Source: an uncultured Anaerolineaceae bacterium
GTDB lineage: Bacteria > Chloroflexota > Anaerolineae > Promineifilales > Promineifilaceae
DNA: 8,831 bases
NCBI GenBank assembly: GCA_937967805.1
Contig: CALBTC010000090.1
Span: forward strand, 1 to 8,831
Reading direction: 5' to 3'
Positions 4,953-8,831 of this stretch are shown here, piece after piece. How positions within the stretch are numbered: position 1 is the stretch's first letter; each line of letters begins with the position of its first letter. Under the pieces are notes generated by a model. The model had not been told where the DNA came from. It saw only the letters and a program-made list of their open reading frames with translations, and made no database searches. Position numbers and translations under genes: made by a program.

Positions 4953-7424
4953 TTAGTCGCTTGGTTGGAGGATGAGGTGATTGACGGCCGTTTCCCTCAC
5001 TACTTCCTCACTCCACACCATGGGCAAATACTCGCCGTTGAGCCACAGTTCAATCTGATCGTCGTAATTGGGGTGGTAGGGGTGGCCGGATTGTCCGGTG
5101 GGGATGATCCACTCGCTGGCGTCAAAGTCGCTCATGTCGATGAGCATGCGCATGGAGGGATGGCCGGTGACGGCCGCCGGATTGCTCCAGCTCCAGCCGT
5201 TGGCGTTGACAATGCTGCTGCCCCCGTCGGCCGGAAACGGCCCGCGATTGACCAGCGACTCCACCGGGCCGATGCCGCTTTCGCCCAGCGGGTTGCTCAC
5301 AAACGTGGCGGTGTGAATGCTGCCCCAGGTCCATTCGTTCATGTCGTCGCCCACATTTTCCTCAAACCAGGCCACGGTGTCTTCCAGCGCCGCCAGCAAA
5401 ATATCCGCCTGCGTCTCTTCGGCGCCGGTGGATTCGTCGTCCCACCAGGTGGCTTCTGGATTGTCGGCCAGTTGGTGAAAGAGGATACGGCCGTTAAACG
5501 AGCGCACATTGTCTTCACCCACGTCATCGGTCAAGGTGGCCTGAACCAGGTGCATGTAGAAAATCTCGAACAGGGCAGCGGGCACGCTGTCGCGCCGCGC
5601 CTGCCGGTCCCAACCGCGCAGCCGCTCCAGTGCCGCCTGCACTTTGTCGTCGTCGCTGGAAAGGCCATCGAGCAGCGGCACGTAGCTGTCGGCCATCAAG
5701 GAGCGGCTGTCGAACTGGATACGGGCCAAATCTGCTTGCGACAGTTCACCGTCGCCTTCCAGCTCCGCCTCAATCATGTCCACAATGCGCTGGCCGCGGT
5801 CGCCATCGGCCCAGTAGAGGGTGAGCAAATAAGGATACTCCTGATCGACAACGGCGTGATTGGCGGTGACGATATAGCCCCATTCAGGGTTGAGGATGGC
5901 GGGCAGCTCTTCATAGGGCACCCAGCCTTCCCACTCATATTCGCCGGTCCAGCCGGGCACGGGTACCAGCCCGTTGCCGTTGGCCCGAATGGGAATAAGG
6001 CCCGGCGTCTGGTAAGCGATGTTGCCTTCCACGTCGGCATACACCACGTTTTGCGAGGGTACGTCCCAATAGCGCAGCGCCTCGCGGAAATCTTCGTAAT
6101 TTTCCGCTTTGTTTAAGCCCATGATCGATTCCAGGGTGCGCATCGGCTCGTGGGCGGTCCAGCGCATGGCCAGCACGTCGCTGGTGTCATCGCGCAAATC
6201 GGAGATGATGGGACCGTGCCGGGTGATTTTGACTTCAATGACAACGTCTTCACCGCCGTTGACTTTGATCACCTCTTCGATGATTTCCATATCTTCCCAT
6301 TCACCCATAAATTCCGCCTGGTTGGGGTTGTTGGGATTGATCTTTTCGATAAAGAGGTCCTGCACGTCTGGGCCGACGTTGGTGACGCCCCAGGCGATGT
6401 GGTCGTTATGGCCGATGACGATGCCGGGCACGCCGGCAAAGCTGAAGCCGGCGACGTTGAAGCCGGGGGCGTGCAGGCCAACCTGGTACCAGATAGCGGG
6501 CATCTGAATGCCCAGATGGGGATCGTTGGCCAAGAGTGGCATTCCAGTGTCGGTATGTTCACCGCTGATGACCCAATTGTTGCTGCCGACGTAATCGCCA
6601 CCGCCCAGGAACCCATCGGCCGGGTAGCTGCCAACGATGTTTGTATTCACATTGGCCCAATCGACCTGTTGTAATTGCTGGCGCAAAGCTTCAGTTTCTT
6701 TGTCGGTAAATTCGATATCTAACGCTTCCGTTGGGGCAATGACGGGGCGGCTGTCATAGGGGTAAAAGGGGAGCAAATTGGCGGTTGTGCCTTCGCCCAG
6801 CTCGTCAATGAGATTGGCCCGTTCAATTTCCTGGCTCCAGTTGCCGCTGAGGTCGTCGGCCATGACCACGGCCCAGGCGATGGTGTGCAGCGGCTCCCAC
6901 GGCTCGATCTCCCACTTGTCGTTGACCAGCCCGAGAATGGTGTAGTTGAGGGAGAGATTGTCGCCCTGTTCCGTGATGTAGGCATTGACGCCCTCGGCGT
7001 ATGCTTCCATGATGGCCATCATTTCCGGCGCTTCATTTTCGTAGTAGGCCAGGGAGTCGGCGGCGATGCGGTTCCAGCCCATAGTGCGAATAAACGTATC
7101 GCTGCTGACCGTTGCTTCACCGGCAATCTCAGAGATACGGCCGAGGCTCACATGCCGCCAAAACTCCATCTGCCAGAAGCGATCCTGGGCGTGCACGTAG
7201 CCCTGGGCCAGGAAGAGATCGTGTTCGTTTTGGGCGTAGATGTGGGGAATGCCGTTTTCATCGCGGTAGACGTGGACCTCGTCTTCCAGGCCGGGCAGGG
7301 TGAGGGTGGCGTCGGTGTCGGGGAACGGCCGTCTCACGTTCACCACACCAAGCACGGCCAAAACGACAATCAGCAAGGCGAGAATGCCAAGTAAAATGAG
7401 TCCAATGCGGGCTGCTAATTTCAT
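4953..7424 (-). CDS. Penicillin acylase family protein (acylase 1)
   Basis: This exported N-terminal-nucleophile hydrolase cleaves acyl amides; the substrate is unknown. The 823-residue precursor has a membrane or signal segment at about 7-28 and no lipobox. The alpha-chain signature follows: ENGIPHIYAQ and LAQGYVHAQDRFWQMEFWRH (about 56-90). After a charged spacer, YVGSNNWVI gives Ser281 as the beta-chain nucleophile. His303 in ANDPHLG is beta-23, Asn349 in WGVTNVGPD is beta-69 and Asn522 in IVTANHAV is beta-242, all where the family carries catalytic or oxyanion residues. The C-terminus has GQSGHPYHPNYDDQ and the W-x2-G-E-Y-x-P-M-x-W type ending. The start is the ATG at 7424: GGAGG lies five bases upstream, and a longer reading from a TTG at 7436 would translate the ribosome binding site. 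It follows the PAS-LuxR gene by 151 bp in the same direction; a TATCAT at 7513-7508 is a weak -10 candidate. Confidence 0.96.
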   Translation of the reverse strand: MKLAARIGLILLGILALLIVVLAVLGVVNVRRPFPDTDATLTLPGLEDEVHVYRDENGIPHIYAQNEHDLFLAQGYVHAQDRFWQMEFWRHVSLGRISEIAGEATVSSDTFIRTMGWNRIAADSLAYYENEAPEMMAIMEAYAEGVNAYITEQGDNLSLNYTILGLVNDKWEIEPWEPLHTIAWAVVMADDLSGNWSQEIERANLIDELGEGTTANLLPFYPYDSRPVIAPTEALDIEFTDKETEALRQQLQQVDWANVNTNIVGSYPADGFLGGGDYVGSNNWVISGEHTDTGMPLLANDPHLGIQMPAIWYQVGLHAPGFNVAGFSFAGVPGIVIGHNDHIAWGVTNVGPDVQDLFIEKINPNNPNQAEFMGEWEDMEIIEEVIKVNGGEDVVIEVKITRHGPIISDLRDDTSDVLAMRWTAHEPMRTLESIMGLNKAENYEDFREALRYWDVPSQNVVYADVEGNIAYQTPGLIPIRANGNGLVPVPGWTGEYEWEGWVPYEELPAILNPEWGYIVTANHAVVDQEYPYLLTLYWADGDRGQRIVDMIEAELEGDGELSQADLARIQFDSRSLMADSYVPLLDGLSSDDDKVQAALERLRGWDRQARRDSVPAALFEIFYMHLVQATLTDDVGEDNVRSFNGRILFHQLADNPEATWWDDESTGAEETQADILLAALEDTVAWFEENVGDDMNEWTWGSIHTATFVSNPLGESGIGPVESLVNRGPFPADGGSSIVNANGWSWSNPAAVTGHPSMRMLIDMSDFDASEWIIPTGQSGHPYHPNYDDQIELWLNGEYLPMVWSEEVVRETAVNHLILQPSD

Positions 7425-7429
7425 CTTTT

Positions 7430-7434
7430 CCTCC
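7430..7434 (-). promoter_or_regulatory. Ribosome binding site of acylase 1, decides the start
   Basis: On the minus strand GGAGG is followed by AAAAG and the ATG at 7424-7422. This near-ideal site excludes the TTG four codons upstream, which lies within the same stretch. Confidence 0.85.
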
Positions 7435-7575
7435 AATGGGATGTGGGCTGTGCCACGGACGTCTTACGGCGTTTTTGGAGTGGGACACAGCAGGTTGAAT
7501 CGGCCCAATGATACACGGTTTGCAGTTGGCTAACTAGGTGAGAATGAAGGGAAAAGTTGAGCGAAGGGAGAAACC

Positions 7576-8574
7576 TTATTCGGTTGACAGCGAGGCGAAC
7601 AGGGTTGATTTTTGCCAGGCCCAAATGACTGCCTCGGCGCGGCTGGTGACCTTAAGCTTGGTAAACAGCGCTTGCTTGTGATGCTTTACCGTGGAGAGGC
7701 TGATTTGCACGGTAGCGGCAATTTCCTTGTCGGAATGGCCTAGGGCCAGATGGTGTAAAACTTGCTGTTGTCGGGGAGAGAGATTGACTTCTTCCGCGTC
7801 TAGTGAGGGCTTAACGGCCGTACCCAGCGGACGCAAAACAATCATGCGCACCTTACGGCCGTCGTAGATGATGGGGCTGGCGGTGACTTCGATATCGATT
7901 TCTGCCCCGGTCTTGTGGAAGCATTTGGTTTGGTAAGAATGATGGTAGCTCACAGGGACATGCTTCAAAATATTGGCTTGCTCAGACGCCGGCGCCATGG
8001 CGTGCACCAGTTTCTGAATCTGCTGCCCCACCAACTCATCGGCTGCATAGCCAAACAATTGCGTAACCGCTTTGTTGACGGCCAGGATACGGCCGTTTTC
8101 GTGCAATACGACCGGGCTGTAGGTGTCATTAAACAGGGCGGCAAAATGTTTTTCGCTTTCCCCTTCTTGGTTTAAGTCAGCCAACAGCCTTTCGGAAAAG
8201 GTTCCTTCTTCAGGCTTGTACATTTTATGCAGCTTTCGGCTGTAGCCGACAGTCATTTCCGCCCAAAAGGTGGCGAGTCGCGGCGCCAGCCAGGCCGTTT
8301 GCGTTTGGTCTAAATCCAGCAAAAGCTGTTCTGTCAGCAGGCGCTGCAAATAGCCCAGTTTAGCCAGCGAGAGTTCAAACTGCGCCAGTTGTTCGCCCAC
8401 AAGCCGCCCGGCTTCGGGGGCAAACGGTGTCATAAGCAGATAGCTGGTGATCTGTTCTTGAAGGTCGGAGGCTGCCGTTTTGGCTTCACTGGAAGGGGGC
8501 AAGAGATACCAGACCAGGCCGATCTTCTCCTGATGTGCTGCCCAGAGTGTTCCGATTTGTTCAGCGATATTCAT
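7576..8574 (-). CDS. PAS domain, LuxR-type DNA-binding transcriptional regulator
   Basis: This 332-residue cytoplasmic regulator has three parts. Residues 1-135 are predicted mostly helical, with no recognised motif; the stretch at about 40-118 (QITSYLLMTP, FELSLAKLGYLQRLL, FWAEMTVGYSRKLHKMY) loosely recalls helical sensor domains of the RsbR/RsbU type. Residues about 141-248 are a PAS domain: FNDTYSPVVLHENGRILAVN, LFGYAADELVGQ, FHKTGAEIDIEVTASPI. Residues about 264-325 are a LuxR/NarL helix-turn-helix: LSPRQQQVLHHLALGHSDKE, then STVKHHKQALFTKLKVTSRAEAV split around the recognition helix. There is no autoinducer-binding domain, receiver or kinase, so the signal is probably sensed by the PAS or the N-terminal region. 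It lies 151 bp upstream of two co-directional acylase genes and is the natural candidate to control them. No Shine-Dalgarno is visible before the ATG at 8574. Confidence 0.92.
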   Translation of the reverse strand: MNIAEQIGTLWAAHQEKIGLVWYLLPPSSEAKTAASDLQEQITSYLLMTPFAPEAGRLVGEQLAQFELSLAKLGYLQRLLTEQLLLDLDQTQTAWLAPRLATFWAEMTVGYSRKLHKMYKPEEGTFSERLLADLNQEGESEKHFAALFNDTYSPVVLHENGRILAVNKAVTQLFGYAADELVGQQIQKLVHAMAPASEQANILKHVPVSYHHSYQTKCFHKTGAEIDIEVTASPIIYDGRKVRMIVLRPLGTAVKPSLDAEEVNLSPRQQQVLHHLALGHSDKEIAATVQISLSTVKHHKQALFTKLKVTSRAEAVIWAWQKSTLFASLSTE

Positions 8575-8765
8575 GGCGTATCATGAAAAGGTAGATATCT
8601 CACAGCGCTTCTTTCATTCATTGGTCAAAAAGGAAGGAGAGGTAATCTCACTCATTTTCCATTAATGTTTATCACGGCAAAACCTGTCCTTAAAGATAGG
8701 TGGCGGCGGCAAAGGTGTATGCTAAGATTGCCGTGCGGTTAATCATAGCCCAAAAGTGGGATGAA

Positions 8766-8797
8766 TTCACACAGAAGAAGTGTGATTTTTGTCTAAT
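8766..8797 (+). promoter_or_regulatory. Putative promoter with a dyad in a long spacer
   Basis: TTCACA at 8766-8771 (five of six to TTGACA) and TCTAAT at 8792-8797 (five of six to TATAAT) are 20 bp apart, longer than the usual 17. The dyad TCACAC-N7-GTGTGA (8767-8785) fills the gap. The gene start at 8820 is 22 bp downstream of the -10. This geometry resembles promoters controlled by MerR-family activators, but no regulator is visible to confirm it. The dyad is also followed by TTTTT, so a short terminator-like hairpin is an alternative reading. Confidence 0.35.
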
Positions 8798-8819
8798 CGC
8801 AGCCGCGAGAGAGGAAAGG

Positions 8820-8831
8820 ATGCAAAGCCAA
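8820..8831 (+). CDS. Start of an unidentified gene cut by the window edge
   Basis: ATG at 8820 opens Met-Gln-Ser-Gln before the window ends. GAGG at 8811-8814, five bases upstream, is a good Shine-Dalgarno, and a promoter-like arrangement lies just before it. The gene is divergent from the PAS-LuxR regulator across a 245-bp spacer, where two further weak symmetries are seen (CACGGCAA at 8673-8680 with TTGCCGTG at 8728-8735; AGATATCT at 8593-8600). Four residues give no clue to function. Confidence 0.5.

Larger units (their letters stand above)
417..8096. repeat. Highly iterated palindrome ACGGCCGT, 15 copies
   Basis: Exact copies start at 417, 957, 1381, 1799, 1982, 2927, 3102, 3647, 4269, 4984, 5487, 7325, 7814, 7855 and 8089. 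Chance expectation for one 8-mer in this length is about 0.13. All copies lie within coding sequence; most encode Asn/Asp-Gly-Arg (nine) or Thr-Ala-Val (five), and one encodes Arg-Pro-Phe in the third frame. Flanks often extend the symmetry on one side to GGAA or GGAT. The type of element is like cyanobacterial HIP1 but with a different sequence. Confidence 0.9.

Noticed and set aside
4049..4975. A 308-codon open frame on the plus strand inside acylase 2
   Set aside because: It is antisense to conserved acylase motifs, including the nucleophile region, and its composition fits a shadow frame.
4851..6116. A 421-codon open frame on the plus strand opposite the acylase genes
   Set aside because: It spans the ends of both acylase genes and the inverted repeat between them, has no recognisable domain, is His/Val/Gly-rich in the way of antisense shadows, and has no ribosome binding site. 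The minus-strand frames carry complete family motifs.
7425..7575. Terminator or strong promoter between the PAS-LuxR gene and acylase 1
   Set aside because: No stem with a U-run is visible, and the only -10-like hexamer (TATCAT) has no acceptable -35, so neither can be claimed.
8673..8735. 8-bp inverted repeat CACGGCAA/TTGCCGTG in the spacer before the last gene
   Set aside because: One 8-bp inverted pair 47 bases apart is expected by chance about every other spacer of this size.

Overview
The window is a fully coding bacterial chromosomal segment of roughly 55% GC with six complete genes and the first codons of a seventh. No rRNA, tRNA, CRISPR array, transposase or phage gene was seen. Gene content (a short S1-domain protein, a stand-alone biotin ligase, two large exported penicillin-acylase-family enzymes and a PAS-LuxR regulator) together with a very frequent 8-bp palindrome, ACGGCCGT, is compatible with an environmental Chloroflexota (Anaerolineae-like) genome. 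That placement is an inference from general resemblance; nothing in the window proves it.

Layout. Positions 1-113 are non-coding and hold two interleaved inverted repeats just past the end of an S1-domain RNA-binding protein (114-1127, minus). A 232-bp divergent spacer rich in TTTAC/GTAAA half-sites separates it from birA (1360-2181, plus). After a 146-bp spacer follows a small, very acidic protein with one C-terminal membrane segment (2328-2693, plus). Its stop codon shares the bases TTAA with the stop codon of the convergent second acylase.

The right two thirds is a minus-strand array read from right to left: a PAS-LuxR regulator (8574-7576), acylase 1 (7424-4953, 823 aa) and acylase 2 (4882-2690, 730 aa). 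Both acylases have an N-terminal membrane or signal segment, the Gly-Ser autoprocessing site, a histidine at beta-23 and the downstream oxyanion Asn. They belong to clearly different subgroups of the family. Between them sits a perfect 22-bp inverted repeat whose arms are themselves near-palindromes. At the far right a divergent plus-strand gene starts at 8820 behind a good ribosome binding site.

Working together: the regulator and two exported N-terminal-nucleophile amidohydrolases look like a regulated module for cleaving N-acyl amides outside the cytoplasm (acyl-homoserine lactones, lipopeptides, beta-lactam-like or other acylated compounds). The substrate cannot be read from the sequence. 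The most unusual genome-level signal is the iterated palindrome ACGGCCGT: 15 exact copies, all inside genes, in three reading frames.
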